Positions 17,312 to 26,533 of a stretch of DNA of 64,000 nucleotides are shown piece after piece. Below the pieces are notes generated by a model. The model searched no databases, was not told the origin of the DNA, and saw only the letters and a program-made list of their open reading frames with translations. The translations under genes were made by a program, and so were the position numbers. This stretch comes from Acetobacter nitrogenifigens DSM 23921 = NBRC 105050 (GTDB taxonomy: Bacteria; Pseudomonadota; Alphaproteobacteria; Acetobacterales; Acetobacteraceae), in contig NZ_AUBI01000004.1 in the NCBI RefSeq assembly GCF_000429165.1, positions 248,001-312,000 of the forward strand, read 5' to 3'. Position 1 is the first letter of the stretch; every line of letters begins with the position of its first letter.

Positions 17312-18649
17312 TCAATGCAGATAGCCGGTTTGGCGCATCGTACGCGTTGTAGACGCTTGAGACGCGGCCAGAGCCTGATCCACCGTCATCTGACCTGACA
17401 GCGCGGCCGCGATCGTCTGCCCGACCTGCGTGCCGATCGCCTGAAACTGCGGAATGATGACAAACTGCGCGCCAGTATACGGGCGCGGCTCCGCCGTCGG
17501 CGCATCCGGTCCGGCTTCGTTGATGGCGTTCTCCACGAATTTCGCAAACGGCGCCGCTTTCTGATACTCGGCGTTTTCATAGGTCGACTTGCGCGTTCCG
17601 GCGGGCGCTGCCACCCATCCCTTCTTCTGTGCGACAAGATTCACATAATCTTTCGATGTCGCCCATGTGACGAAGGCCTCCGCGTCCTGAATATGCTTCG
17701 AGCTCGCAGGAACAGCGAGGTTCCAGGTCCAAAGCCAGGTCGGCCCCTTGCCGTAAGGCCCCTTCGGGGATGCGGTGAACCCGACCTTGTCCGCGACCTG
17801 CGACTGCTTCGGATCAAAAAGCAAACCGCCCGCCACGGTCGAATCGATCCACATCGCGCAGTGGCCGGTGGAGAAAAGCGCCAGATTTTCGTTGAAACCG
17901 TTCGATGTCGCGCCCGGTGGCCCGTCGGCGTTCAGAGCCGAAACGTACCAGTTTATCGCGCCTTTCCAGGCAGGCGTGTCCAGCATCGGCTTCCATCCCA
18001 TGCCGAACCATTGTCCACCGTATGTGTTGGCCAGCGAGGTCACGAACGCCATGTTCTCTCCCCAGCCCGGCTTGCCACGAAGGCACACGCCGTAAATCTG
18101 GTTGGACTTATCCGTTAATTTATCAGCATATTGCCTGATCTGGTCGTATGTCGGAGCCTCCGGCATCGTCAGACCTGCTTTCTGGAACAGGTCCTTCCGA
18201 TAATAGGTCATGACGCTCTCGGCGTAGAACGGCATGGCGTAGAGTTTGCCGTCCACAGTCAGGCCGCTGCGCACCGTGGGGATCAGGTCGTCGAGATCAT
18301 AATTCGCGTCTGGCTTTAATTCGACCAGCCATTTTTGTTTCGCCCATATAGGAACTTCATAATTTCCTATGGTCATGACGTCGAACTGTCCGGCGCCGGT
18401 CGCAATGTCAGTGGTGACGCGCTGGCGCAGGATGTTCTCCTCCAGTGTGACCCAGTTCAGATGCACGCCGGGATGCGCTTTTTCGAATTCGCTGGACAAT
18501 TCACGCATGACGATCATGTCACCATTGTTCACTGTCGCGATCGTCAAAGTGCTGTCTGCGTGAGCAATTTCAGCCCCACCGCCGAGGATCGTGCCCGCGA
18601 TTAAGAAGGCCGCCGCTGTTTTGCTGAATACCGCCCTGATTGTATTCAT
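17312..18649 (-). CDS. Extracellular solute-binding protein of polyol ABC transporter (family 1)
   Basis: The 445-residue protein captures substrate in the periplasm for the adjacent permeases. A Sec signal peptide is clear (FSKTAAAFLIAGTILGGGA, cleavage near AHA-DS at about 31). The mature part follows the family-1 binding protein pattern: TIATVNNGDMIVMRELSSEF, then FDVMTIGNYEVPIWAKQKW, with many aromatic residues expected for carbohydrate binding. The ATG at 18649 is chosen because the longer frame adds a basic leader that would bury the signal peptide. It shows no lipobox. Ligand is unproven; sorbitol, mannitol or arabitol fit the operon. Confidence 0.88.
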   Translation of the reverse strand: MNTIRAVFSKTAAAFLIAGTILGGGAEIAHADSTLTIATVNNGDMIVMRELSSEFEKAHPGVHLNWVTLEENILRQRVTTDIATGAGQFDVMTIGNYEVPIWAKQKWLVELKPDANYDLDDLIPTVRSGLTVDGKLYAMPFYAESVMTYYRKDLFQKAGLTMPEAPTYDQIRQYADKLTDKSNQIYGVCLRGKPGWGENMAFVTSLANTYGGQWFGMGWKPMLDTPAWKGAINWYVSALNADGPPGATSNGFNENLALFSTGHCAMWIDSTVAGGLLFDPKQSQVADKVGFTASPKGPYGKGPTWLWTWNLAVPASSKHIQDAEAFVTWATSKDYVNLVAQKKGWVAAPAGTRKSTYENAEYQKAAPFAKFVENAINEAGPDAPTAEPRPYTGAQFVIIPQFQAIGTQVGQTIAAALSGQMTVDQALAASQASTTRTMRQTGYLH

Positions 18650-18728
18650 TTTCTCTGAACTCCCCAAAAGCCTTTTGTTGATTTTATTATCTCTTAGCTT
18701 CAAGATTCCGGACGAAGGCGTCGTTCAA

Positions 18729-20348
18729 TCACGCCCGCGCCCACGTCTCCATCCTCGCGCGATATTGCAGTTGGCGGCGCCGCATATCCTGAGAAATCTC
18801 ATGCTTTGCCTTATGGAATTCGTAAGTTCTTGAATCCGGCAATATCTCGTCGCCAGAGCGACTCATCGCCGTCATCGCCGCAGCGAGGTCTGGAAATACG
18901 CCGGAGGCCATCGCTCCCAGAATCGCAGCGCCCAGAAGAACCGAATCCGGCTCCTTCGGCAGAAGTATCCTGCATCCTGTCGCGTTCGCATGTTCCCTCA
19001 GAAAAACAGGATTTTTCGTCCACCCTCCGGTCGCAAGCAAAGTGTCGATCCGATACCCTTCCGCATTGAGGGCGTCGATAATGTCGCGTGTTCCGTAGGC
19101 GAGCCCCTGCAGGGACGCGAGGTACAGGCGGACCAGATCGTCCTGCGCAGCCGACAGCGTCAGGCCGTCGATTCCACCACGCAAAGCCGGATCCGCGTAA
19201 GGAGACCTGTTTCCGTGAAAATCGGCGAGAACATGCAAGGAGGACGCAATTTCTCCCGACGCTCTGCCATTTTCCAGCGCCGCAAGACGCTCGTTGAGCA
19301 GAGCAAACACGCTACGTTTCTCAAGCCCTGCCTGCTCAATGAGCGCTGGCCCGGCCGCATGGGTTTCGACAATAAAATCGACCAGCGAGCCAACGGCGGA
19401 TTGACCGGCCTCATTCAGCCACATGCCCGGCAACATGGCGTCCGCGTAAGGTCCCCATACGCCCGCCACAAAGCGCGCTCTGGAAGAGACCGCCATATGG
19501 CAGCTCGACGTGCCGCAGATCAGCGCCAGCACGGCATCGAACTGCGAAGCCTCCGCCGCACCCAGAACTCCAATCCCTCCCGCGTGGGCGTCTATTGCTG
19601 ACACCCCGACCGGCGTTCCGGGCTCCAACCCGAGTTCGCGCGCTGCGGCCTCGGTCAGCCCTTGGCCAACTACGCCTCCCAGAGGCCGGATATCTCGACC
19701 GATACGCGCAAACCCGTCATCCACAAGATCATCCAGGCCGATCCCGCGAAAGTAATCGACGTCCCATTGCCCTTCATGCGCGAGGTAAGTCCATTTGCAG
19801 GCCGTCGAACAGGCGGAACGGGATTCCGATCCGGTCGCACGCCAGGTCAGAAAATCGGGGAGATCGAAAAACAGCGTCGCGCGCGTATAGGTCTCCGGCA
19901 GTCTTCTCTTCAGCCATAACAGCTTCGGCGTCTCCATCTCCGGGGAGATGGTTCCGCCTACATATCGAAGCACATCGTAACGACCGACGTTTATTTCATC
20001 CGCCTCCGAGAGCGCTCGATGATCGGACCACAAAATAACGTCCTGACCGGGCGCGCCCTCGGGGTCGACAGACAGACCCTGCCCATCCGCGCCGATAACG
20101 ACCAGCGAACACGTGGCGTCGAAACCGACGCCTACGACCTGAACGTCCGACAGCCGGGACAGGGCCTGACGGACGCAAGTGCAAACCGCAGCCCATATTT
20201 CAGAGGAGGATTGCTGCGCGAAATCCGACCGTGGACGCCATGTCGTGATCGACTGGGTCGCGGAAGCCAGTTTTTCGCCATCAAGCGAGAAAACACCAGC
20301 GCGGGCGCTGCCTGTGCCCACGTCGACGCCAATCAGAACATCCACCAA
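18729..20348 (-). CDS. FGGY-family carbohydrate kinase, probably a pentulose (D-ribulose/xylulose) kinase
   Basis: The 539-residue kinase phosphorylates a ketose with ATP. Family motifs are DVGTGSARAG (8-17), the aspartate-containing SAIDAHAGGIGVLG (about 245-258) and the C-terminal GGWTKNPVFLREHANATG (about 440-457) that forms the nucleotide pocket. Overall the sequence looks closer to the ribulokinase-like FGGY branch (DVILWSDHRAL, CKWTYL) than to classical xylulokinase, but I cannot separate these by eye. No ATG is available: TTG at 20348 has GGGAGGG nine bases upstream, and GTG at 20345 is the next option. It heads the polyol operon, implying that imported pentitols become phosphorylated pentuloses for the pentose phosphate pathway. 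Confidence 0.82.
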   Translation of the reverse strand: MVDVLIGVDVGTGSARAGVFSLDGEKLASATQSITTWRPRSDFAQQSSSEIWAAVCTCVRQALSRLSDVQVVGVGFDATCSLVVIGADGQGLSVDPEGAPGQDVILWSDHRALSEADEINVGRYDVLRYVGGTISPEMETPKLLWLKRRLPETYTRATLFFDLPDFLTWRATGSESRSACSTACKWTYLAHEGQWDVDYFRGIGLDDLVDDGFARIGRDIRPLGGVVGQGLTEAAARELGLEPGTPVGVSAIDAHAGGIGVLGAAEASQFDAVLALICGTSSCHMAVSSRARFVAGVWGPYADAMLPGMWLNEAGQSAVGSLVDFIVETHAAGPALIEQAGLEKRSVFALLNERLAALENGRASGEIASSLHVLADFHGNRSPYADPALRGGIDGLTLSAAQDDLVRLYLASLQGLAYGTRDIIDALNAEGYRIDTLLATGGWTKNPVFLREHANATGCRILLPKEPDSVLLGAAILGAMASGVFPDLAAAMTAMSRSGDEILPDSRTYEFHKAKHEISQDMRRRQLQYRARMETWARA

Positions 20349-20616
20349 TGATATTATCCCTCCCTTGTTATTTTAGATATTTTTGGGAGACGCGCGAAAG
20401 CATGTGTTGTTGGTTATTAGAACAAAAACAACGGAGATTGGTTTTTATACTCAAAAAAAAATTACGAGAATCACATTTACGCGCTTTGCTCTTTCGCCTC
20501 GCCCCGACGCGCCTCGAAACCGGTTCAAATCAGCGGCAAGTGCGTTGCCGAAACAAAAAAGCCCCCGGCCGAAACGACCGGGGGCTTTTGACGCGCCAGA
20601 CCTTGTTATCTGGTGA
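20349..20616. other. Promoter region of polyol operon and 3' end of sldA
   Basis: The left part must carry the minus-strand promoter of the seven-gene polyol operon. It is AT-rich at about 20349-20470. The right part holds the sldA terminator. I did not find a clear operator dyad. Confidence 0.45.
20556..20589 (-). terminator. Intrinsic terminator of sldA
   Basis: A perfect stem AAAAGCCCCCGG / CCGGGGGCTTTT with a GA-rich loop is followed, on the minus strand, by a run of T. It lies 28 bases past the sldA stop, the normal place for a Rho-independent terminator. Confidence 0.9.
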
Positions 20617-22812
20617 TCAATGCGCGTCAGGGAGTGCGTAAACCACCAGCGCGTCACTGACCGGCGTCTGCATGAAGTGATGTCCGCCAGCCATGATGGC
20701 GACGTACTGCTTGCCCTTGTACTCGTAGGTCATGGGCGTCGCCTGACCGCCGCCCGGCAGCACGTCGCTCCACAACTCCTTGCCCGTCTTCGCGTCGAAG
20801 GCGTGAATCAGGTTGTCCGTGGTCGCCCCCACGAACACGACGCCGCCCGCAGTAATGACCGGACCGCCGTTGTTGGGCGTGCCGATGGTCAACGGCAGAT
20901 AGGTGGGAAGACCCCACGGACCGTTCGCGCGAGCGCTGCCGAACGGATGCTGCCACAGCACTTTCTGCGTCTTCATATCGATCGCAGTGATGGCGCCATA
21001 GGGCGGCTTGTTGCACATCATGCTGGTGTACTGATCCCAGAACGGCGTCACGACGATGCCATATGGCGTGTCGGCCATCGCGCCGTTGCCTTCTGCGCCG
21101 CCGCCCTTCGGGTCGAAATGCGGATCGTCGATCGGCATCAGGCCCAGTTTGTCTGCGACCGGACGAGTCACAAGCTGGTCATACATCGGCGTGTTGTTCC
21201 AGTTCGCGATCAGGATGCCTGACTTGGCGTCATACGCCATGCTGCCCCAGTCGCTGCCGCCGTTGTAACCGGGATATTCAATCCAGGGCTTGTCGATCTG
21301 CGGCGCAGTGAATTCGCCGTCATACTTTGCCCGACGATACTTCAAACGGCAGTAAAGCTGATCGATCGGAGACATGCCCCACATGTCAGATTCTTTGAGA
21401 TCAGGGAAACCAAGGCGCGGCATCGCGACCGACCAGGGCTGCGTGGGCGAGCGAGGATCGCCGGGCACATCGGTGTTCGTCGGCGCAGGGCGCTCTTCCA
21501 CCGGAAGAATCGGCTTGCCGTCACGACGATCGAGAACGAACGTCTGCCCACGTTTCGTCGGAACGATCAGAGCGGGAACAGCCCCGTTCGGGCCGGGGAA
21601 GTCGATCATCGTCGGCTGAGAGCCGATGTCGTAGTCCCAGACGTCCTTGTGCGCGGTCTGGAACACCCAACGCGGGGAACCGGTCTTCACGTCGATCGCG
21701 ACGATTGACGACGATACCGCGTTCTCTTTGTCCGTCCGCATCGCGCTGTAGTAATCGGCGGCGGAGTTGCCGGTCGGAACGTAGACAAGACCCTGCTCAT
21801 TGTCGCCCGTCATGGTCGCCCAGGAATTCGGCGTGCCGCGACTGTAGTGCTCGCCTTCTTTCGGTTCGCCATGCTCGTCAGGACGATTGACGTCCCACGC
21901 CCACAGGAAACGCCCTGTCTCGGCGTCGTAGCCACGGATCACGCCAGATGGCGCCCAGCGGCGCTGACCATCGAGAACTTCCTGGTTGGTGATGATGGCG
22001 CCGTTCACGACCGGAGGCGGTGAGGTCATCGACACGAACCCGGGAACGGACTCGCCCATGCCTTTCATGAGGTTGACCTGACCGTGATACCCAAAGCCCT
22101 CACAAAGCTTGCCGTCCGCCGCGTCAACCTCGATCAGACGCATATCGAGCGTACTTTCCAGGATGCGGTTATGGCACGGCTCGCCTTCAGGAACGGTCGA
22201 AGACGTGTAGTAAACGACGCCCTTACATGCCGCCGTATATGGAATACTCGCGTATTTGACCCCCGCGTCATGCCGCCACACTTCCTTGCCGGTCGCCGGG
22301 TCGAGCTTGATAATGTCGTCGAGGGCCGAACACGTGTACAGGCCGTCGCCGACCTTGATCGGCGTCGTCTCAGCCGCCCATTTATTGGCTTGGCCCGGTC
22401 CCGGCTTGCTGCCTGTGTGATAGACGAACGCACGCTGAAGCTTGCCGACATTCTCCGGCGTGATCTGGTCCAGCGGCGACGAACGGGTCGCGTCATTGTC
22501 GCGTCCGTATGCAGGCCAGTCGTCGTGCGCCGGAGCGGAGCCCTGTTGCGCCACGGCCTCGGTCGCTTCACTGGGTTCCGCTGGCGGACCATCCGGAATA
22601 TTCGCCGCGTTCACGCCCGGCGCCTGGGGCGCGCTTGGCGACGGTCCTGCGAAATAGGAGGGCGGACGCCCACCAGCGCCGTCACTACCGGCGCCTGGAC
22701 CCGGAGGCGCATCATGTTCAGGCACCTGCGCCAGCGCGCCCGGTCCTGTAGAGTAAACGAGAGACAGTCCACCAATTACAGTGGCCGTCAGAAGTAGCGC
22801 ACGGTTCTTCAT
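20617..22812 (-). CDS. sldA: PQQ-dependent polyol (glycerol/sorbitol/arabitol) dehydrogenase, large subunit SldA
   Basis: SldA oxidises polyols such as glycerol, D-sorbitol and D-arabitol on the periplasmic face and passes electrons to ubiquinone. The 731 residues start with a signal peptide (ALLLTATVIGGLSLVYSTGPGALA). A Gly/Pro/Ala-rich linker follows (about 30-95), then an eight-bladed PQQ propeller opening with DWPAYGRDNDATRSSPLDQI. Tryptophan-docking repeats are seen, for example LDPATGKEVWRHD and FDAKTGKELWSDVLPGGGQA. No CxxCH is present, so it lacks the cytochrome domain of alcohol dehydrogenases. The length matches Gluconobacter SldA. The ATG at 22812 overlaps the sldB stop, supporting coupling. 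PQQ biosynthesis genes are not in this window. Confidence 0.93.
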   Translation of the reverse strand: MKNRALLLTATVIGGLSLVYSTGPGALAQVPEHDAPPGPGAGSDGAGGRPPSYFAGPSPSAPQAPGVNAANIPDGPPAEPSEATEAVAQQGSAPAHDDWPAYGRDNDATRSSPLDQITPENVGKLQRAFVYHTGSKPGPGQANKWAAETTPIKVGDGLYTCSALDDIIKLDPATGKEVWRHDAGVKYASIPYTAACKGVVYYTSSTVPEGEPCHNRILESTLDMRLIEVDAADGKLCEGFGYHGQVNLMKGMGESVPGFVSMTSPPPVVNGAIITNQEVLDGQRRWAPSGVIRGYDAETGRFLWAWDVNRPDEHGEPKEGEHYSRGTPNSWATMTGDNEQGLVYVPTGNSAADYYSAMRTDKENAVSSSIVAIDVKTGSPRWVFQTAHKDVWDYDIGSQPTMIDFPGPNGAVPALIVPTKRGQTFVLDRRDGKPILPVEERPAPTNTDVPGDPRSPTQPWSVAMPRLGFPDLKESDMWGMSPIDQLYCRLKYRRAKYDGEFTAPQIDKPWIEYPGYNGGSDWGSMAYDAKSGILIANWNNTPMYDQLVTRPVADKLGLMPIDDPHFDPKGGGAEGNGAMADTPYGIVVTPFWDQYTSMMCNKPPYGAITAIDMKTQKVLWQHPFGSARANGPWGLPTYLPLTIGTPNNGGPVITAGGVVFVGATTDNLIHAFDAKTGKELWSDVLPGGGQATPMTYEYKGKQYVAIMAGGHHFMQTPVSDALVVYALPDAH

Positions 22813-23192
22813 GCGACGCCTCCCCGCGTTACGGTCGAGCGTTCGATGCGCTGCAACACCGGAATTGTCAGAGCGACCGCGATGGCGACCAGTGTCGGTC
22901 CGAAAAGTCGTGGCAGAAGAGCCCATCCATCCAGTCCGGCTTCCCAGAAGGCCCAGGGCCAGGTCACAAGCCATGCCGCAAGATATACAAAAGCGCCGAG
23001 CGTCCGCCCCAGCAACATCAGCACTCCGCCGGCGATAATCGCCGCGCCGAACAGCACATAGTACCAAGAGCCGCCGAGAGCGACGAGTTCCGCTCCCATG
23101 ATCAGAAGAGGGAGGCCGAGCAGAACGACGACGACAGCGAGCACGAGCGTCGCCCACTCCGTCCCGCTTGTCGGCTTGTGAAACGTAGCCAT
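22809..23192 (-). CDS. sldB: Membrane-anchor small subunit SldB of polyol dehydrogenase
   Basis: SldB is the hydrophobic subunit that anchors SldA and is needed for its activity and quinone reduction. This 127-residue protein has about four to five membrane helices (TLVLAVVVVLLGLPLLIMGAE, VLFGAAIIAGGVLMLLG, VYLAAWLVTWPWAFWEAGLD), and resembles the N-terminal membrane domain of glucose dehydrogenase, as known SldB does. The ATG at 23192 follows GGAGATTGTTG; an upstream in-frame ATG at 23228 is less likely because this site fits better. The order sldB-sldA and the ATGA overlap match Gluconobacter. No AraC-type sldR lies upstream here. Confidence 0.92.
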   Translation of the reverse strand: MATFHKPTSGTEWATLVLAVVVVLLGLPLLIMGAELVALGGSWYYVLFGAAIIAGGVLMLLGRTLGAFVYLAAWLVTWPWAFWEAGLDGWALLPRLFGPTLVAIAVALTIPVLQRIERSTVTRGGVA

Positions 23193-23699
23193 CAACAATC
23201 TCCAGGAGGTTCGGCTCCTGTAACGCATGACACGACCAAAGGTGCCAACGCCTGCGATGTATTAAAAATTCACCAATCCCTCACGCAATGTGCAGACATG
23301 GTGATTTTTCTCGGCATTCCGCCGCGAACTCTCGCTTAGGTAAAGAAAAATTTACCTGAAAAACGAATAGATGCCATGCGGAATGCAATCGATCAGGCCG
23401 ACCGCGGCAGGGAGAATCCGGCAACGTCGCGGGAACTTTTCGCGCCTTCGAAGCGTCAGATCGAGTTGATAAAAATTTATGGCTCACCCCCCGGACCGCG
23501 CGTAGGGTGGGAAGTCCACGTCAATCGGAAACCGACCACTTTAGAGCCGAACCACCTTCCCCATATCCGCCGCCAGTTCTATCGTGCCTGACAAAGTCGC
23601 CGTCACGCCCCCTGTTGGCGCCGGGCGCACAGTGCATCCACGCCGCTTCCGGCCCACCACCGGGCGGAAGACGGCTCTCGCAAGCGAGGACCTGATCTC
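23193..23699. other. Divergent regulatory region between sldB and glycosidase gene
   Basis: About 500 bases without a supported gene. It contains a dyad at 23264-23309 close to where the sldB promoter should be. Short frames on both strands have no natural composition. Confidence 0.45.
23264..23309. repeat. Inverted repeat upstream of sldB, possible operator
   Basis: The arms AAAAATTCACCA (23264-23275) and TGGTGATTTTT (23299-23309) are inverted copies with one base missing, separated by 23 bases. The repeat lies 70-120 bases before the sldB ATG. It could bind a regulator or form a hairpin in the leader; it has no known matching regulator. Confidence 0.5.
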
Positions 23700-25928
23700 A
23701 TGGACATGCAGCCAGAAGCGACGGTCGGCGACGTCAAGAAGCAACCCGCCGTCGGGGAGCGGCCCGCCCCCCCCAAGTCGGACGAATTCAGCCTGTCAGG
23801 CACGGCACTTCTGTCTGGCCGCAAGCTGCATACCCTGAAACAGGGTGATATGTTTGGCGTTTTCGACCAGACAGGCGACATCCTCTGGGGCAAGGACATC
23901 GCGGACGGGCTATATTACCACGACACGCGCTACCTTTCCGGATTGACGTTCCGGCTCGGCGGCCAGAGACCGGTGCTTCTGTCGTCGGTTGTCCGCGAAA
24001 ACAATGTGATGCTGTCGGTCAACATGACCAACGAATCACTCCCCCTGAGTGACGGCGAACGACTGGCTCATGACCTTCTGCATGTCCGCCGGTCCCGCTT
24101 TCTCTGGAAGGGCCGCTGCTTCGAACGCATCGAAATCCGCAATTTCGACGTTTTACCGCATAACGTCTCATGCGACATGCGTTTCTTCGCGGACTACGCC
24201 GACCTGTTCGAAGCTCGTGGCGCACGGCGCGCCAAGCGTGGCCAGTTCCTGGACCCGGCGATCGGAGAGAATGAAGTCACGCTCTCCTATATGGGGCTCG
24301 ATAAGAAGAAACGCTCCACGCGTCTTCTATTTTCTCCAACTCCGCAGAAGCTGTCAGCGGATTACGCGGCGTTCGAGTTCTCCATCGCTCCCGGCGAACG
24401 CGCGCTGATCCATGTGGAAATCCAGTGCGACCCGTCGGAGCGCAGCACCGTTCCTCCCAATCGCGCGTTTCTGAACGGCGCCGTCGCGGCGCGGCGCGCG
24501 CTGCGGCGGACCTCGTCTCAAGCCACCGCCATCGCGACCTCGAATGAGATATTCAACGAAGCGATCCGCCGCTGCATCTGCGACATCTACATGTTGCTGA
24601 CCGAGAAGAAGACCGGCCACTACCCCTACGCTGGCGTGCCATGGTACAGCACGGTCTTCGGACGCGACGGACTGATCACGGCGCTTCAGACGCTCTGGAT
24701 CGATCCGTCCATCGCCAAAGGCGTCCTCCTTTACCTCGCCGCCAATCAGGCCGATGAGGAAGACCCCATAGCTGACGCGGAGCCGGGAAAAATCCTGCAT
24801 GAAGTCCGGCTCGGCGAGATGGCCGAGCTCGGCGAGGTGCCATTCCGCCGTTACTATGGTTCGATCGACTCAACCCCGCTCTTCGTGATGCTCGCTGGCG
24901 AATATCTCGATCGCACGGGGGACGTCGGAACGCTGAGCCATCTTTGGCCGCACGTCACGCGCGCGGTCGACTGGATCGAGCGGTTCGGCGACCGTGACGG
25001 CGACGGCTTTGTCGAATACGGCCGACGTAACAAGGACGGGTTAGTCAATCAGGGCTGGAAAGACAGCTTTGACAGCATTTTCCACGCCGACGGTGCATTG
25101 GCGGAAGGCCCGATCGCCCTGTGCGAAGTGCAGGCCTACGTATATGCCGCGCGCCGCGCCGCTGCGCGGATTGGTCGCCGACTGGGCCAGACAGCCTACG
25201 CAGCTCATCAGGACGAGCGCGCCGAGACCCTGCGCGTTACCTTCAACCTGAAATTCTGGAACGAAGACATAGGCACCTATGTCATCGCTCTGGACGGCAA
25301 GAAGGAGCAATGCGCCGTCCGATCGTCGAACGCCGGGCACGTCTTGCTGACAGACATCGCCCCCGCCGAACGGCGGGAACAGGTGGTCCGCACGCTGATG
25401 CACCGCAATTCATTCTGTGGCTGGGGCATACGCACCATTCCGGAGGGCGAGGCGCGTTATAATCCCATGTCCTACCACAACGGCACCGTCTGGCCTCACG
25501 ACAACTCGCTGATCGCCATGGGGTTCGCCCGCCACGGTTATCGCGACGAAGCTGTCCAGATATTCGAGGCGCTGTTCACAGCTGCATTCTACACCGACCT
25601 GCGGCGCCTTCCGGAGCTGTATTGCGGTTTCACCCGCGACAGGTCGGAAGGGCCGGTGCGCTATCCGGTCGCCTGCTCACCCCAGGCGTGGGCCGCCGCC
25701 GCCCTGCCCGCCGTGCTGCAGGCAATTCTCGGCCTGCGCTACGATCCTGGATCAGTCTCGGTTGAGTTCACGCGGCCCTGCCTGCCTGAATCGATAGAAT
25801 CCCTGACCCTGTTCAATCTCGCCGTCGGCGGCGAGCATCTGACGGCGCGCGTCGTCCGCGTTGGAGACGAAGTCGCCATCAATGTGGTGGAGCGGTCGCC
25901 GTCCATCCGCCTGCATATCGTGAACTGA
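23700..25928 (+). CDS. Amylo-alpha-1,6-glucosidase / glycogen-debranching-like enzyme
   Basis: The 742-residue protein has an N-terminal beta domain typical of bacterial debranching-like proteins (about 30-230; VFDQTGDILWGKDIADGLYY) and a C-terminal (alpha/alpha)6 barrel (about 285-700). Motifs in the barrel include WYSTVFGRDGLITALQTLW (about 318-336), DSFDSIFHADG and YHNGTVWPHDNSL (about 590-602) containing likely catalytic acids. It has no signal peptide. No glycogen synthesis genes are nearby, so it may act on storage or imported oligosaccharides rather than as part of a glg cluster. The ATG at 23700 is nine bases after GAGGA. The family is clear; the substrate is not. Confidence 0.85.
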   Translation: MDMQPEATVGDVKKQPAVGERPAPPKSDEFSLSGTALLSGRKLHTLKQGDMFGVFDQTGDILWGKDIADGLYYHDTRYLSGLTFRLGGQRPVLLSSVVRENNVMLSVNMTNESLPLSDGERLAHDLLHVRRSRFLWKGRCFERIEIRNFDVLPHNVSCDMRFFADYADLFEARGARRAKRGQFLDPAIGENEVTLSYMGLDKKKRSTRLLFSPTPQKLSADYAAFEFSIAPGERALIHVEIQCDPSERSTVPPNRAFLNGAVAARRALRRTSSQATAIATSNEIFNEAIRRCICDIYMLLTEKKTGHYPYAGVPWYSTVFGRDGLITALQTLWIDPSIAKGVLLYLAANQADEEDPIADAEPGKILHEVRLGEMAELGEVPFRRYYGSIDSTPLFVMLAGEYLDRTGDVGTLSHLWPHVTRAVDWIERFGDRDGDGFVEYGRRNKDGLVNQGWKDSFDSIFHADGALAEGPIALCEVQAYVYAARRAAARIGRRLGQTAYAAHQDERAETLRVTFNLKFWNEDIGTYVIALDGKKEQCAVRSSNAGHVLLTDIAPAERREQVVRTLMHRNSFCGWGIRTIPEGEARYNPMSYHNGTVWPHDNSLIAMGFARHGYRDEAVQIFEALFTAAFYTDLRRLPELYCGFTRDRSEGPVRYPVACSPQAWAAAALPAVLQAILGLRYDPGSVSVEFTRPCLPESIESLTLFNLAVGGEHLTARVVRVGDEVAINVVERSPSIRLHIVN

Positions 25929-25934
25929 GTCCGG

Positions 25935-25970
25935 CCGTTCCACGCACCCGTATTGGGGTGCGTGGAACGG
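25935..25970 (+). terminator. Strong hairpin terminator after glycosidase gene
   Basis: A perfect 15-base stem (CCGTTCCACGCACCC / GGGTGCGTGGAACGG) with a six-base loop starts seven bases after the stop codon. No T-run follows, so termination may be Rho-assisted, or the hairpin may mainly protect the 3' end. Confidence 0.7.
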
Positions 25971-25998
25971 CAACGTCACGCATCGCGTAGAGGATCAA

Positions 25999-26484
25999 AT
26001 GTCGAAAAAAGCGTTTCTGACCGTCTCCCTGATTGGAATGACACTCACCCCTTTCTGCGCATCAGCCGAGGATAAGGCGGTCGTCCTTACCCCGAGGCAG
26101 ATCACATGGGCCGCCGCGCCTGTCGACTTCCCCAAAGGCGTGAAGATTTCCTACGTCTTCGGCGATGTGTCGGCCGCCGGCCCGTTTGTAATCCGCGTCG
26201 AAATGCCTCCGCACACCACCATCGCGCCCCATGTTCACAACATGGACGAGATGCTGACTGTCATCTCCGGTCACTTCACGCACTTCGTCGGCAAAACGCT
26301 GGACAGCAGTGAGAAAGAGGAGCTTGCAGCCGGCTCGTTCCTGCACCTGCCGCAAGGCGTTCCTCACGCGCTTCGCACAGGCGCCTCTCCGACGGTTGTG
26401 CAGGTCAGCGGCGTCGGCCCGTTCGGCATGACCTATGTGAACCCCGCCGACAATCCGGCCAACGCGTCGACCCCGGCGAAGTAA
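25999..26484 (+). CDS. Periplasmic cupin-domain protein
   Basis: The 161-residue protein has a clear signal peptide (KAFLTVSLIGMTLTPFCASA, cleavage before EDK at about 25). A single cupin barrel follows. Cupin motif 1 is PHTTIAPHVHNMDEMLTVISG, with the His-x-His-Glu metal set partly changed (H-x-H-x3-E). Motif 2 is LPQGVPHAL with the last His. It is probably a metal-binding periplasmic protein. AGGATCAA precedes the ATG at 25999. Neighbours do not indicate a substrate. Confidence 0.8.
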   Translation: MSKKAFLTVSLIGMTLTPFCASAEDKAVVLTPRQITWAAAPVDFPKGVKISYVFGDVSAAGPFVIRVEMPPHTTIAPHVHNMDEMLTVISGHFTHFVGKTLDSSEKEELAAGSFLHLPQGVPHALRTGASPTVVQVSGVGPFGMTYVNPADNPANASTPAK

Positions 26485-26533
26485 GCACCCTTCTTCCGAC
26501 CATCTGCTTGACCTGACGCTCAGGAGCGGCATT

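Noticed and set aside
20349-20616. Riboswitch upstream of the polyol operon
   Set aside because: Apart from the sldA terminator, no conserved-looking stem set was seen.
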